From the NCBI GenBank assembly GCA_036154955.1, contig JAYZWL010000004.1:1-64000 (forward strand): a DNA stretch of 64,000 bases. Reading direction: 5' to 3'. How positions within the stretch are numbered: the stretch's first letter is position 1; every line of letters starts with the position of its first letter. This DNA comes from Albimonas sp036154955. GTDB taxonomy: Bacteria > Pseudomonadota > Alphaproteobacteria > Rhodobacterales > Rhodobacteraceae. The translations under genes were made by a program, and so were the position numbers. Shown here piece by piece: positions 43,082-51,794 of the stretch. The notes below the pieces were generated by a model. The model was not told where the DNA came from. It did no database searches and saw only the letters and a list, made by a program, of their open reading frames with translations.

Positions 43082-43365
43082 CCGCGCGGGCCTCGGCCCC
43101 GACGCGACGGAATCATTCGCTCGCCCTCGGGTCAGGGACCGATTCTTGCGCGTGATTTCGCTGTGCGACCGCGTGTCCGGCGCCGGCATACCGGCCCGTA
43201 TGTTAGCGAAGCGCCCGAATTTCCATGGTCCGCGCCTCTTTCGCGGCGCTTCCCCCATGGTTCCGCGCCGCTTTGCCCCTACCATCAGGGTCAAGGTCGG
43301 TGTAGCCAGACCACGACCGCCGCGCCTTTCCGGAGACGCGGAGCAATCAGGAGGAGAAACGCGCA

Positions 43366-44127
43366 ATGAAGGTGCTCGTGCCCGTCAAGCGCGTGATCGA
43401 CTACAACGTGAAGGTCCGCGTCAAGGCGGACGGCAGCGGCGTCGATCTCGCGAACGTCAAGATGTCGATGAACCCGTTCGACGAGATCGCCGTCGAAGAG
43501 GCCATCCGCCTCAAGGAAAAGGGCGCCGCCGAAGAGATCGTCGTGGTCTCCATCGGCGTGAAGCAGGCGCAGGAAACCCTGCGCACCGCGCTCGCCATGG
43601 GCGCCGACCGCGCCATTCTGATCGAGGCCGCCGACGACGTGCACACGGATATCGAGCCGCTGGCCGTCGCCAAGCTGCTCAAGGCCGTGATCGACGAGGA
43701 GGCCCCCGGGCTGGTGATCCTCGGCAAGCAGGCCATCGACAACGACATGAACGCCACCGGCCAGATGCTGGCGGCGCTGCTGGGCTGGGGCCAGGCCACC
43801 AACGCGGCTGAAGTGGCGATCGAGGGCGACGTCGCCACCGTGACCCGCGAGGTTGACGGCGGCATGCAGACGCTCAAGGTCAAGATGCCGGCGATCGTCA
43901 CCGCCGACCTCCGCCTGAACGAGCCGCGCTACGCCTCGCTGCCCAACATCATGAAGGCGAAGAAGAAGCCGCTGGATGCGAAGACCGCCGCCGATTACGG
44001 CGTCGACGTCGCCCCGCGCCTGACGGTCGTGTCGACCGCCGAGCCGAAGGGCCGCTCCGCCGGGGTCAAGGTCGCCGATGTGGACGAGCTGATCTCCAAG
44101 CTGAAGAACGAAGCGGGGGTCCTCTGA
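43366..44127 (+). CDS. etfB: electron transfer flavoprotein subunit beta
   Basis: 253 residues. Characteristic stretches: KVLVPVKRVIDYNVKVRVK at the start, NPFDEIAVEEAIRLKEKG, the AMP-binding region MGADRAILIE, and the recognition-loop area KAKKKPLDA. With EtfA it carries electrons from acyl-CoA and other dehydrogenases to ETF-ubiquinone oxidoreductase. The stop overlaps the etfA ATG (TGATG). AGGAGGA lies upstream of the start. Confidence 0.96.
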   Translation: MKVLVPVKRVIDYNVKVRVKADGSGVDLANVKMSMNPFDEIAVEEAIRLKEKGAAEEIVVVSIGVKQAQETLRTALAMGADRAILIEAADDVHTDIEPLAVAKLLKAVIDEEAPGLVILGKQAIDNDMNATGQMLAALLGWGQATNAAEVAIEGDVATVTREVDGGMQTLKVKMPAIVTADLRLNEPRYASLPNIMKAKKKPLDAKTAADYGVDVAPRLTVVSTAEPKGRSAGVKVADVDELISKLKNEAGVL

Positions 44128-45053
44128 TGGCTGTTCTGCTGATCGCCGAAACCCTGGCCGGCGAGCTTTCCGCCGACGCCACCGGCAAGGCCCTCTCGGC
44201 CGCCAAGAAGCTGGGCGACGTGACCATCCTCGTCGCCGGCGAGAACGCCAAGGCCGCCGCCGAGGCCGCCGCCAAGCTGGACGGCGCCGCCAAGGTGCTG
44301 TGCTGCGAGGATCCGTCGCTGGGCCATAACCTGGCCGAGCCGAAGGCCGCGCTGATCGTGTCGCTCGCGGGCGACTACGAGCACATCGTCGCCCCCGCCA
44401 CCATCGCCGGCAAGAACCTGCTGCCCCGCGTGGCGGCCCTGCTGGACGTGATGGTGATCTCGGACGTGTCCGAAATCGTGGGCGCCGACACCTTCGTTCG
44501 TCCGGTCTACGCCGGCAACGCCATGCAGACGGTGAAGACCTCCGACGCCAAGAAGGTCCTGACCGTGCGCACCGCCAATTTCGAGGCGGTGGGCGAGGGC
44601 GGCTCGGCCGCGGTGGAGACCGTCTCCGCCGCCGAGAACCCGGGCGTGTCCGAGTGGGTCGAGGACAAGATCGCGGCCTCCGACCGGCCCGAGCTGACCT
44701 CGGCCAAGCGGATCATCTCCGGCGGCCGCGCGCTCGGCTCGAAGGAGAACTTCGCGATCATCGAGAAGGTGGCCGACAAGATCGGCGCCGCCGTCGGCGC
44801 CAGCCGCGCGGCCGTCGACTCGGGCTACGCCCCGAACGACTGGCAGGTGGGCCAGACCGGCAAGGTCGTGGCGCCGGAGCTCTACATCGCCGTGGGCATC
44901 TCGGGCGCGATCCAGCACCTGGCCGGCATGAAGGACTCCAAGGTCATCGTCGCGATCAACAAGGACGAGGAGGCGCCGATCTTCCAGGTCGCCGATTACG
45001 GCCTGGTCGCGGACCTGTTCGACGTGATCCCGGAGCTCGAGTCCAAGCTCTGA
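44127..45053 (+). CDS. etfA: electron transfer flavoprotein subunit alpha
   Basis: 308 residues. The C-terminal FAD domain is intact: ISGGRALGSKENFAII, GASRAAVDSGYAPNDWQVGQTGK, and ELYIAVGISGAIQHLAGMKDS. It forms the FAD-carrying half of the ETF dimer. It is coupled to etfB and followed by a strong intrinsic terminator at 45077, so etfBA ends here. The codon use is the standard GC-rich pattern of the window. Confidence 0.96.
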   Translation: MAVLLIAETLAGELSADATGKALSAAKKLGDVTILVAGENAKAAAEAAAKLDGAAKVLCCEDPSLGHNLAEPKAALIVSLAGDYEHIVAPATIAGKNLLPRVAALLDVMVISDVSEIVGADTFVRPVYAGNAMQTVKTSDAKKVLTVRTANFEAVGEGGSAAVETVSAAENPGVSEWVEDKIAASDRPELTSAKRIISGGRALGSKENFAIIEKVADKIGAAVGASRAAVDSGYAPNDWQVGQTGKVVAPELYIAVGISGAIQHLAGMKDSKVIVAINKDEEAPIFQVADYGLVADLFDVIPELESKL

Positions 45054-45076
45054 GCCGCGGCGACGCGCAAGGCTTC

Positions 45077-45108
45077 GGGCCGCCCCTCGGGGCGGCCCGT
45101 TTCGTTTT
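45077..45108 (+). terminator. intrinsic terminator of etfBA
   Basis: The stem GGGCCGCC / GGCGGCCC is followed by GTTTCGTTTT. It is the best rho-independent terminator in the window, 23 bases after the etfA stop. Confidence 0.85.
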
Positions 45109-45133
45109 CACCGCCGGTTTCGGGAGGCGTCCC

Positions 45134-45637
45134 ATGCGCCGCGCCATGCTCGCCCTGCTGTTGCTCGCCGCCGCCCCCGCCGTCGCGCATGCCGGTTGCG
45201 CGGGAGAGACGCTGGCGGCCTGCGAGGTCGCGCCGGGCGAGGTCCTGCACGCCTGCGTCGACCCGGAGGCGGAGGCGTTCTCCTACGCCTTCGGCCCGCC
45301 GGGCGCCCCGGACCTGACCCTGCGCGCCCCCTTCGCCGAGGGGACCGCGCGGCCGTGGAACGGGGTGGGGAGGGCGATCTGGTCCCGCGTCGCCTTCCGC
45401 AACGGGGCCTATGCCTACGAGGTCTGGATCAGCCTCGATCGGCTGACGCCGGATCCGGCGCCGGAGGCGGGGATGAACGTGCTGCGCGGCGAAACCCTGC
45501 TCGCCTCGCTGCAATGCCGCGCAGGCCCGGACGGGTCGGGCCCGCCGGTCATCGCGCCGATTTTCGCCATCGAGGACGCCATGGAGGCGGCGGGCTGGCG
45601 ATGGGAGATCGAGGCCGGGCGCTGGGCCCGGCCCTGA
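45134..45637 (+). CDS. secreted protein of unknown function
   Basis: 167 residues from ATG 45134, with GGGAGG upstream. A signal peptide is clear (MLALLLLAAAPAVAHA), then a mature protein of about 147 residues with several cysteines (CAGETLAACEVAPGEVLHAC) that may form disulfides and a beta-rich region YAYEVWISLDRLTP. I do not recognise a domain. It sits between the etfBA terminator and a palindromic repeat and is probably transcribed on its own. Confidence 0.7.
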   Translation: MRRAMLALLLLAAAPAVAHAGCAGETLAACEVAPGEVLHACVDPEAEAFSYAFGPPGAPDLTLRAPFAEGTARPWNGVGRAIWSRVAFRNGAYAYEVWISLDRLTPDPAPEAGMNVLRGETLLASLQCRAGPDGSGPPVIAPIFAIEDAMEAAGWRWEIEAGRWARP

Positions 45638-45649
45638 CCGGACCCCCGC

Positions 45650-45746
45650 GCGCCCCGGGCCAGACCCGGGGCCGCCTCCGGTCCGTCCGGCGCGCCCGCC
45701 CGCGCCCCGCCCCCCTGCGAGAGGCCCCGGGTCAAGCCCGGGGCGC
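45650..45746. repeat. dispersed palindromic repeat, paired inverted units
   Basis: Units at 45650-45673 and 45721-45746 in opposite orientation, 47 bp apart; the left one has the variant CCCCGGGCCAGACCCGGGG. It lies between convergent genes. Confidence 0.8.
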
Positions 45747-45773
45747 GTCGAGGGCGCATCCGGCGCGGCGCGG

Positions 45774-46154
45774 TCAGCCCTTCCAGGCGGTCAGCTCGAT
45801 CTCGATCTTCATCCCCGGCGCGATCAGCCCGGCCTGGATCATCGTCGCCGCCGGCGGGTTGTCCCCGAACGCCTCGCGCAGCGCCGGCCAGCAGGCCTCG
45901 AACTCCGCGGCGTCGGGCAGGATGTAATGCACCCGCACCGCGTCGGCGAAGCTCGACCCCGCCTCCTTCAGCGCCGCTTCGATCTTGGCCAGCGTGTTGC
46001 GGCACTGGGCGAGCACGTCGTCCGGCATCTCCCCCGTCTCCGGGTCCGCGCCGGTGGTGCCGGCGACATGCACCCAGCCCCCGGCCACCACCGCCCGGCA
46101 ATAGGCGGCCTTCGCCTCCCACGGGCCGCCGGATGAAATTCGCTGGATCGACAT
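45774..46154 (-). CDS. RidA/YjgF-family protein lacking the key arginine
   Basis: 126 residues from ATG 46154, with GGGAG upstream. The chorismate-mutase-like Rid fold is visible from VVAGGWVHVAGTTGAD to the end, including CRNTLAKIEAALKEAGSSFADAVRV and KIEIELTAW. In RidA the Arg of the PAR-S/T motif binds the 2-iminoacid; here the position reads PAATM, with alanine. The protein therefore probably does not deaminate enamines and belongs to another Rid subgroup. It is divergent from an MFS transporter. Confidence 0.82.
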   Translation of the reverse strand: MSIQRISSGGPWEAKAAYCRAVVAGGWVHVAGTTGADPETGEMPDDVLAQCRNTLAKIEAALKEAGSSFADAVRVHYILPDAAEFEACWPALREAFGDNPPAATMIQAGLIAPGMKIEIELTAWKG

Positions 46155-46322
46155 GGCGCGTCTCCCTGAACTGCGCTGCGCTGCGGCGCCGACCATGGCG
46201 CGGGCGGGCGGGGTTGGGAAGGGGGCGCCGGAAGGGAAACCGTTTGCCTTCCTTATCACCTCATGCGATGACGGGATCGGTCCCGGTTCCCTTTCGGAAC
46301 CGGGCGGACGAGGAGACCCTCC

Positions 46323-47549
46323 ATGGCGATGCGGCCGGAGATACGCGCGGTGGCGCCCATCCTGATCGGGGCGGCGGCGATGCTGTCGCTGACCATGGGG
46401 CTGCGGCAGAGCCTGGGGCTGTTCATCCCGGCGATGACCTCCGACATCGGCATCACCGTCACCCAGTTCACGCTGGCCATCTCCGCGCAGAACCTGGCCT
46501 GGGGCGTGTTCCAGCCGCTGGTCGGCGGGCTCGCCGCCCGGACCGGCTACCGGCCGGTGATGGTCGCCGGGGCAGGCGTCTACGCCGCCGGCATGGCGGT
46601 GATGGCCGCGGCGCAGGGCATGTGGACGGTGCTGCTGGGCGCGGGGCTGCTGGTGGGGCTGGGCATGGCCTGCGCCTCCACCGCCATGTCGATGGCGGTG
46701 ACCGCGCGCTCGGTCCCCGCCTCGGTGCGCTCGGTCGCGCTGGGAGGGGTGTCGGCGGCGGGCTCGCTGGGCGCGCTGATCGCGGCCCCGCTGGGGCAGG
46801 CGGTGATGCAGGCCTGGGACTGGCGCGCGGCGCTGGCGGTGTTCTTCGCCCTGGCGCTGGCGATCCTGCCCGCGGCCTGGATGGCCGGCCGGGTCGACCG
46901 GCTTCCCGCCCCGCCGCCCGCCCCCGAAAGCGCCGACGGCCTGTCGGCCCGCGGCGCGCTGGGCATGGCCTTCGGCAACGCCAATTTCCTGGTGATGACC
47001 GGCGCCTATTTCGTCTGCGGGATGCAGCTGATCTTCCTGACCACGCATCTGCCCTCCTATCTCGCGCTGTGCGGCGCGGACCCGATGCTCGCCGCCACCG
47101 CGCTGGGCGTGATCGGAGGCATGAACGTCGCCGGCTCCCTGTTCTTCGGCTGGGCCGGGGGGCGGTGGTCCAAGCAGGCGCTGCTGGGTTGCATCTATCT
47201 GGGCCGGTCGCTGGTGCTCGCCTGGTTCTTCACCCGCTGGCCGACGCCGGAGACGACCGTGATCTTCGCCGCGCTGATGGGGTTCCTCTGGCTCGGCGTC
47301 AGCCCGTTGATCGCCGGGTCGGTGGCCGAGACCTTCGGGCTGCGCTGGCAGGCGATGCTGCAGGGCATGACCTTCTGCTGGCACCAGCTGGGCAGCTTCC
47401 TCGGCGCCATCGGCGGCGGGCTGGTCTTCGACGCCTTCGGCAACTACGACCTCGCCGTCCAGATCGGCGTCGGGCTGGGGCTGGTGGCGGGCGTGGTGCA
47501 GATCGCCTTCGCCCTGGGCCGACCGCCGCGCGCCCCGCTGCCGGCCTGA
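46323..47549 (+). CDS. MFS transporter
   Basis: 408 residues with about twelve membrane helices. The loop 2-3 signature is degenerate (GGLAARTGYRPVM) and the helix 1 region is LSLTMGLRQSLGLFIPAM, as in OFA/monocarboxylate-type MFS carriers. The substrate cannot be told. It is divergent from the RidA-like gene, with 168 bp between, so the two may share regulation. Confidence 0.85.
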   Translation: MAMRPEIRAVAPILIGAAAMLSLTMGLRQSLGLFIPAMTSDIGITVTQFTLAISAQNLAWGVFQPLVGGLAARTGYRPVMVAGAGVYAAGMAVMAAAQGMWTVLLGAGLLVGLGMACASTAMSMAVTARSVPASVRSVALGGVSAAGSLGALIAAPLGQAVMQAWDWRAALAVFFALALAILPAAWMAGRVDRLPAPPPAPESADGLSARGALGMAFGNANFLVMTGAYFVCGMQLIFLTTHLPSYLALCGADPMLAATALGVIGGMNVAGSLFFGWAGGRWSKQALLGCIYLGRSLVLAWFFTRWPTPETTVIFAALMGFLWLGVSPLIAGSVAETFGLRWQAMLQGMTFCWHQLGSFLGAIGGGLVFDAFGNYDLAVQIGVGLGLVAGVVQIAFALGRPPRAPLPA

Positions 47550-47772
47550 TCTCCGGGCGGGCCCCGAGTCGCGGAAACAGTCCGCCGCCCCCGCCCGCCA
47601 TTCGCGCCGTTTCCGCGGCGATGGATTTCGCGCCACACTCAGCCCCGGGCGCGTCCAGGGCGCCTGCGCCGCGGGCGCCCGCGGCAAATATTCCGCATCC
47701 GCGAAATGTCCTCTGGCGCCCGCGCGCGCGCCCCGCCAAACTCCCCCCCGCCGGACAACGAGGGAGAGGAAC

Positions 47773-48789
47773 ATGACCTCCAACACGCTTCGCGCGGCGC
47801 TCGTCGCCGCCGTCTCCGCCGCGGCGCTCGCCGCCCCCGCCCATGCGCTTGAGAAGGTGAAGTTCGGGACCAACTGGGTCGCCGAAGCCGAGCATGGCGG
47901 CTACTACCAGGCCGCCGCCGACGGCACCTACGAGGCCTGCGGCATCGAGGTCGAGATCATCCCCGGCGGCCCGCAGGTCAACAACCGCGCGCTGATGCTG
48001 GCCGGCAAGATCGACTTCTCCATGGGCGGCAACATGCTCCAGGCCTTCTCCGCGGTGAAGGAGGGCATCCCGCTCAAGGTCGTGGCCGCCCACTTCCAGA
48101 AGGAACCGCAGGTCATCCTGACCCATCCGGGCGCGGCCTCGTCCTTCGAGGACCTCAAGAACCTGCCGACCCTGTTCCTGGGCGACAACGGTTATCAGTC
48201 CTACTACCAGTGGATGATCACCGCCTTCGGCTTCAAGCCGGAGCAGCGCAAGCCCTACACCTTCAACCCCGCCCCCTTCATCGCCGACAAGCAGTCGGGC
48301 CAGCAGGGCTACGTCACCTCGGAGCCCTTCGCGGTGGAGCGGGAGGGCGGCTTCAAGCCCGACGTCTACGTGATCGCGGACGAGGGCTTCTCGACCTACG
48401 CGACGACGGTGGAGACCATGCAGGCCACCATCGACGCCAAGCCCGAAGTGGTGAAATGCTTCGTGGAGGGCTCGTCCATCGGCTGGGCCAACTACCTCTA
48501 CGGCGACCCGTCCAAGGGCAACGCGCTGATCCAGGAGCATAACAAGGACATGTCCATGGAGCAGATCGAGTTCTCGATCCAGGCCATGAAGGACTACGGC
48601 ATCGTCGATTCCGGCGACACCGAGACCATGGGCATCGGCGCCATGACCGACGCGCGCATGCAGGACTTCTACGACAAGATGGTGGCCGCCGGCGTGGTCG
48701 AGCCGGGCCTCGACCTCTCCAAGGTCTACACGCTGGAGTTCTCCAACACCGGCGCGGCGCTGGAGACGAAGAAGAAGCTGGTCGAGTGA
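47773..48789 (+). CDS. ABC transporter substrate-binding protein (NMT1/SsuA-like)
   Basis: 338 residues with a Sec signal (AALVAAVSAAALAAPAHA). The mature start KVKFGTNWVAEAEHGGYYQA and the domain VEIIPGGPQVNNRALMLAGK belong to the NMT1/THI5 and nitrate/taurine binding family. Many relatives bind pyrimidines or other flat nitrogen rings. It heads a cluster with an ATPase, a permease, a cytosine-deaminase-like hydrolase and four redox or amidohydrolase enzymes, so it likely brings in their substrate. It is distinct from the ThiY-like protein at 27112 and has no TPP riboswitch. The stop overlaps the GTG of the ATPase gene. Confidence 0.85.
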   Translation: MTSNTLRAALVAAVSAAALAAPAHALEKVKFGTNWVAEAEHGGYYQAAADGTYEACGIEVEIIPGGPQVNNRALMLAGKIDFSMGGNMLQAFSAVKEGIPLKVVAAHFQKEPQVILTHPGAASSFEDLKNLPTLFLGDNGYQSYYQWMITAFGFKPEQRKPYTFNPAPFIADKQSGQQGYVTSEPFAVEREGGFKPDVYVIADEGFSTYATTVETMQATIDAKPEVVKCFVEGSSIGWANYLYGDPSKGNALIQEHNKDMSMEQIEFSIQAMKDYGIVDSGDTETMGIGAMTDARMQDFYDKMVAAGVVEPGLDLSKVYTLEFSNTGAALETKKKLVE

Positions 48790-49631
48790 CCGACGGATCC
48801 TTGAAACCGGGGGCGGCGGGGGAACCCGCCGCCTCCCTGTCGTCCGCCGCCGCCGCGCGCGCCGCGCGGGCGCCGGTGCTGTCGATCCGCAACGTCACCA
48901 AGGTCTTCGGCCGCGACGTGGTCGCGCTGCGCGGCATGTCGCTGGACGTGCGCCAGGGCGATTTCATCTCGCTGCTCGGCCCGTCGGGCTGCGGCAAGTC
49001 CACGGCCCTGCGGCTGGTGGCCGGGCTGATGCACCCCACCGCCGGCAAGATCGAGTGGCAGGGGCAGGGCGCGGGCCCCGACGACGGGGGCCTCGGCGTG
49101 GTGTTCCAGGAACCCACGCTGATGCCCTGGGCCACCGTCGAGCATAACGTCTGGCTGCCGCTGCGCCTCAAGGGCCGCAAGCTGGCCGACTGCCGGGCCG
49201 ATATCGAGGACGCGCTGGCGACCGTCGGCCTCACCGGCTTCGGCGGCGCGTATCCGCGCGAGCTTTCGGGCGGCATGAAGATGCGCGTCTCCATCGCGCG
49301 CGCCATGGTCACGAAACCCCGGCTGATCCTGATGGACGAGCCTTTCGCCGCGCTGGACGAGATCACCCGCTTCAAGCTCAACAACGACCTGCTGGCGATG
49401 CGGGCCAAGCTGAACTGCACGGTGATCTTCGTGACCCATTCGGTGTTCGAGAGCGTGTTCCTCTCGGACCGCATCGTGGTCATGGCCGCCCGTCCGGGCC
49501 GGGTCATCGCCGAGCTGAACGTCGACGAGCCCTATCCGCGCACCGAAACCTTCCGCACCTCGGCCGAATACGCCGCGCAGTGCCGGGCGACCTCCGACGC
49601 GCTGGGCCTCGCCATGGAGGGCGCGCATTGA
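48786..49631 (+). CDS. ABC transporter ATP-binding protein
   Basis: 281 residues from a GTG overlapping the preceding stop. About 35 low-complexity residues, then LSIRNVTKVFGRDVVALRG, Walker A GPSGCGKST (about 66-74), Q-loop VVFQEPTLMPW, signature LSGGMKMRV, Walker B LILMDEPFAALDE and the H-loop FVTHSVFE. Nitrate/taurine-type importer ATPase. It is coupled at both ends (GTGA and TTGA overlaps) to the binding-protein and permease genes. Confidence 0.9.
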   Translation: MTDGSLKPGAAGEPAASLSSAAAARAARAPVLSIRNVTKVFGRDVVALRGMSLDVRQGDFISLLGPSGCGKSTALRLVAGLMHPTAGKIEWQGQGAGPDDGGLGVVFQEPTLMPWATVEHNVWLPLRLKGRKLADCRADIEDALATVGLTGFGGAYPRELSGGMKMRVSIARAMVTKPRLILMDEPFAALDEITRFKLNNDLLAMRAKLNCTVIFVTHSVFESVFLSDRIVVMAARPGRVIAELNVDEPYPRTETFRTSAEYAAQCRATSDALGLAMEGAH

Positions 49632-50509
49632 CCGTCCGCGACACCGATCCGACCCTGATCGACGCCGAGGAACTGGCCCGCCAGCGCGCCCAGCGGCTCG
49701 ACCGCATCGCGCGCTGGGCGCTGCCGGCGCTGATGCTGGTCGGCGCCGTGGCCTTCTGGCAATGGCGGGTCGAGGCGGCGCAGATCCCGCATTACATCCT
49801 GCCCAGCCCCGCCCGCGTCTGGGCCTCGCTGGTCGAGAACGGCGCGACGCTGTTCGACAGTTGGCTGATCACCGTGCAGACCACGCTGCTCGCGCTCTTC
49901 GCCGCGGTGATCGGCGGGGCCGGGCTCGCCATGATCTTCAACCAGTCCCGCTGGGCGGAGATGAGCTTCTACCCCTTCGCCGTCATCCTGCAGGTGACGC
50001 CGGTGGTGGCGGTGGCCCCGCTGATCCTGATCTATGTCTCCGACATCGACCTCGGGGTCTTCGTGATCCCCGAAAAGGTGGTGGGGATGCTGATCGTGTC
50101 CTGGATCGTGGCCTTCTTCCCGATCCTGTCGAACACCACGCTCGGCCTGCGATCGGCCGACCACAACCTGCGCGACCTGTTCTCCATCTACGGCGCGACC
50201 CGCTGGCAGCGGCTGCGCTATCTCCAGATCCCCGCCGCGCTGCCCTATTTCCTCGGCGGCCTGCGCATCGCGGGCGGCCTCAGCCTGATCGGCGCCGTGG
50301 TGGCGGAGTTCGTGGCGGGCACCGGCGGCATGGGCTCCGGCCTCGCCTTCCGGATCCTGGAGGCCAACTACCGCCTGAAGACCGACCTCGCCTTCGCGGC
50401 CCTGATCCTGATCGCGCTGACCGGCGTGCTGATCTTCGCCGTCCTCTCCTTCGTCAGCCATCTTCTGCTGCGCAAGTGGCACGAGAGCGCCATCAAACGC
50501 GAGGTCTGA
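49628..50509 (+). CDS. ABC transporter permease (TTG start)
   Basis: 293 residues from the TTG that overlaps the ATPase stop. Six membrane helices; the EAA-type loop is LRDLFSIYGATRWQRLRYLQIPAALPYF (about 185-215). The first 35 residues are a charged cytoplasmic segment. Together with the two preceding genes it forms a complete importer. The next gene starts 4 bp later. Confidence 0.9.
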   Translation: MTVRDTDPTLIDAEELARQRAQRLDRIARWALPALMLVGAVAFWQWRVEAAQIPHYILPSPARVWASLVENGATLFDSWLITVQTTLLALFAAVIGGAGLAMIFNQSRWAEMSFYPFAVILQVTPVVAVAPLILIYVSDIDLGVFVIPEKVVGMLIVSWIVAFFPILSNTTLGLRSADHNLRDLFSIYGATRWQRLRYLQIPAALPYFLGGLRIAGGLSLIGAVVAEFVAGTGGMGSGLAFRILEANYRLKTDLAFAALILIALTGVLIFAVLSFVSHLLLRKWHESAIKREV

Positions 50510-50513
50510 GCCC

Positions 50514-51794
50514 ATGGACTTCCTCGACCTGCCCGAAGCCGGCCGCCTCCGGCTGATGAACCTGCGCGCGCCCGGGCCCCTGCTGGGGCGGCCCGGCGCG
50601 CTGGTCTCCACCGACCTGACCCTCGAAGGCGGCAAGATCGTGGAGAACGACGCCCGCGCCGACGAGGTGGAGGTCGACATGGGCGGGCGCATCGTCTTCC
50701 CCTGCTTCGTCGACGCGCACACCCATATCGACAAGGGCCATATCTGGCCCCGCTCCCCCAATCCCGACGGCACCTTCATGGGCGCGCTCAACACCGTGGG
50801 CGACGACCGCCGGGCCCGCTGGGGGGCGGAGGACGTGCGCCGGCGCGCCGACTTCTCCCTGCGCTGCGCCTGGGCCCATGGCACCAAGTCCCTGCGCACC
50901 CATCTCGACAGCGCGCCCCCGCAGGAGGACATCTCCTGGCCCGTGTTCCGGGAGCTGCGGGAGGACTGGGCCGGCTGCATCGACCTTCAGGCGGTCTGCC
51001 TCGTGGGCGTGGACTTCGTCGCCGACACCCCCGCCTGGCGCAATCTCGCGCAGGTGGTGAAGGGGTCGGGCGGGGTGCTGGGCACGGTGACCTATCCGGT
51101 CCCCGACATCGACCGGCGGCTCGACATCTTCTTCGAGACCGCGGGAAATCTGGGCCTCGACGCCGACTTCCATGTCGACGAGACCATGGACCCCGGCTCC
51201 GCCACCCTGCGCGCCATCGCGCGGGCCGTGGGGCGGACCGGCTTCGCGGGCAAGGTCAATTGCGGGCACTGCTGTTCGCTGTCCACGCAGGAGGAGTCCG
51301 TGGCGCTGGAGACGCTGGACTACTGCGCCTCCGCCGGGCTTTCGATCACCTCGCTTTCGATGTGCAACATGTATCTCCAGGACCGCCACGGCGGGCGCAC
51401 CCCCCGCGGCCGCGGCGTGACCCTGGTGCACGAGGCCCGCGCCCGCGGCATCCCCGTCATCTTCGCCTCCGACAACACCCGCGATCCGTTCTACGCCTAT
51501 GGCGACCTCGACATGCTGGAGGTGATGCGCGAGGCGACGCGGATCTGTCATCTCGACCACTCGCGCGAGGACTGGATCGAGGCCTTCCTCACCGCCCCGG
51601 CCGAGGCCTGCGGCTTCGAGACCCCCAGCCTCGACCCCGGCGCGCCCGCCGATCTGGTGATCTGCCGCGCCCGGTCCTGGACCGAGCTTTTCGCCCGCCC
51701 CCAGTCCGACCGCATCGTGCTGCGCGCCGGCCGCGCCATTGACCGCACCCTGCCGGACTACGCCGAACTCGACGACCTGATGGAGCCCGCATGA
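50514..51794 (+). CDS. cytosine-deaminase-like amidohydrolase
   Basis: 426 residues. A CodA-type metal-dependent hydrolase with the first ligands in FVDAHTHIDKGH (His-x-His), KSLRTHLDS, DADFHVDETMD (central His), VNCGHCCSLSTQ and ASDNTRDPFYAYGDLDMLE (catalytic Asp). CodA relatives hydrolytically deaminate cytosine, isoguanine or other rings. The insert LNTVGDDRRARWGAEDVRRR differs from E. coli CodA, so another heterocycle is likely. It lies between the importer and an FAD oxidoreductase, overlapping the latter by ATGA. Confidence 0.85.
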   Translation: MDFLDLPEAGRLRLMNLRAPGPLLGRPGALVSTDLTLEGGKIVENDARADEVEVDMGGRIVFPCFVDAHTHIDKGHIWPRSPNPDGTFMGALNTVGDDRRARWGAEDVRRRADFSLRCAWAHGTKSLRTHLDSAPPQEDISWPVFRELREDWAGCIDLQAVCLVGVDFVADTPAWRNLAQVVKGSGGVLGTVTYPVPDIDRRLDIFFETAGNLGLDADFHVDETMDPGSATLRAIARAVGRTGFAGKVNCGHCCSLSTQEESVALETLDYCASAGLSITSLSMCNMYLQDRHGGRTPRGRGVTLVHEARARGIPVIFASDNTRDPFYAYGDLDMLEVMREATRICHLDHSREDWIEAFLTAPAEACGFETPSLDPGAPADLVICRARSWTELFARPQSDRIVLRAGRAIDRTLPDYAELDDLMEPA

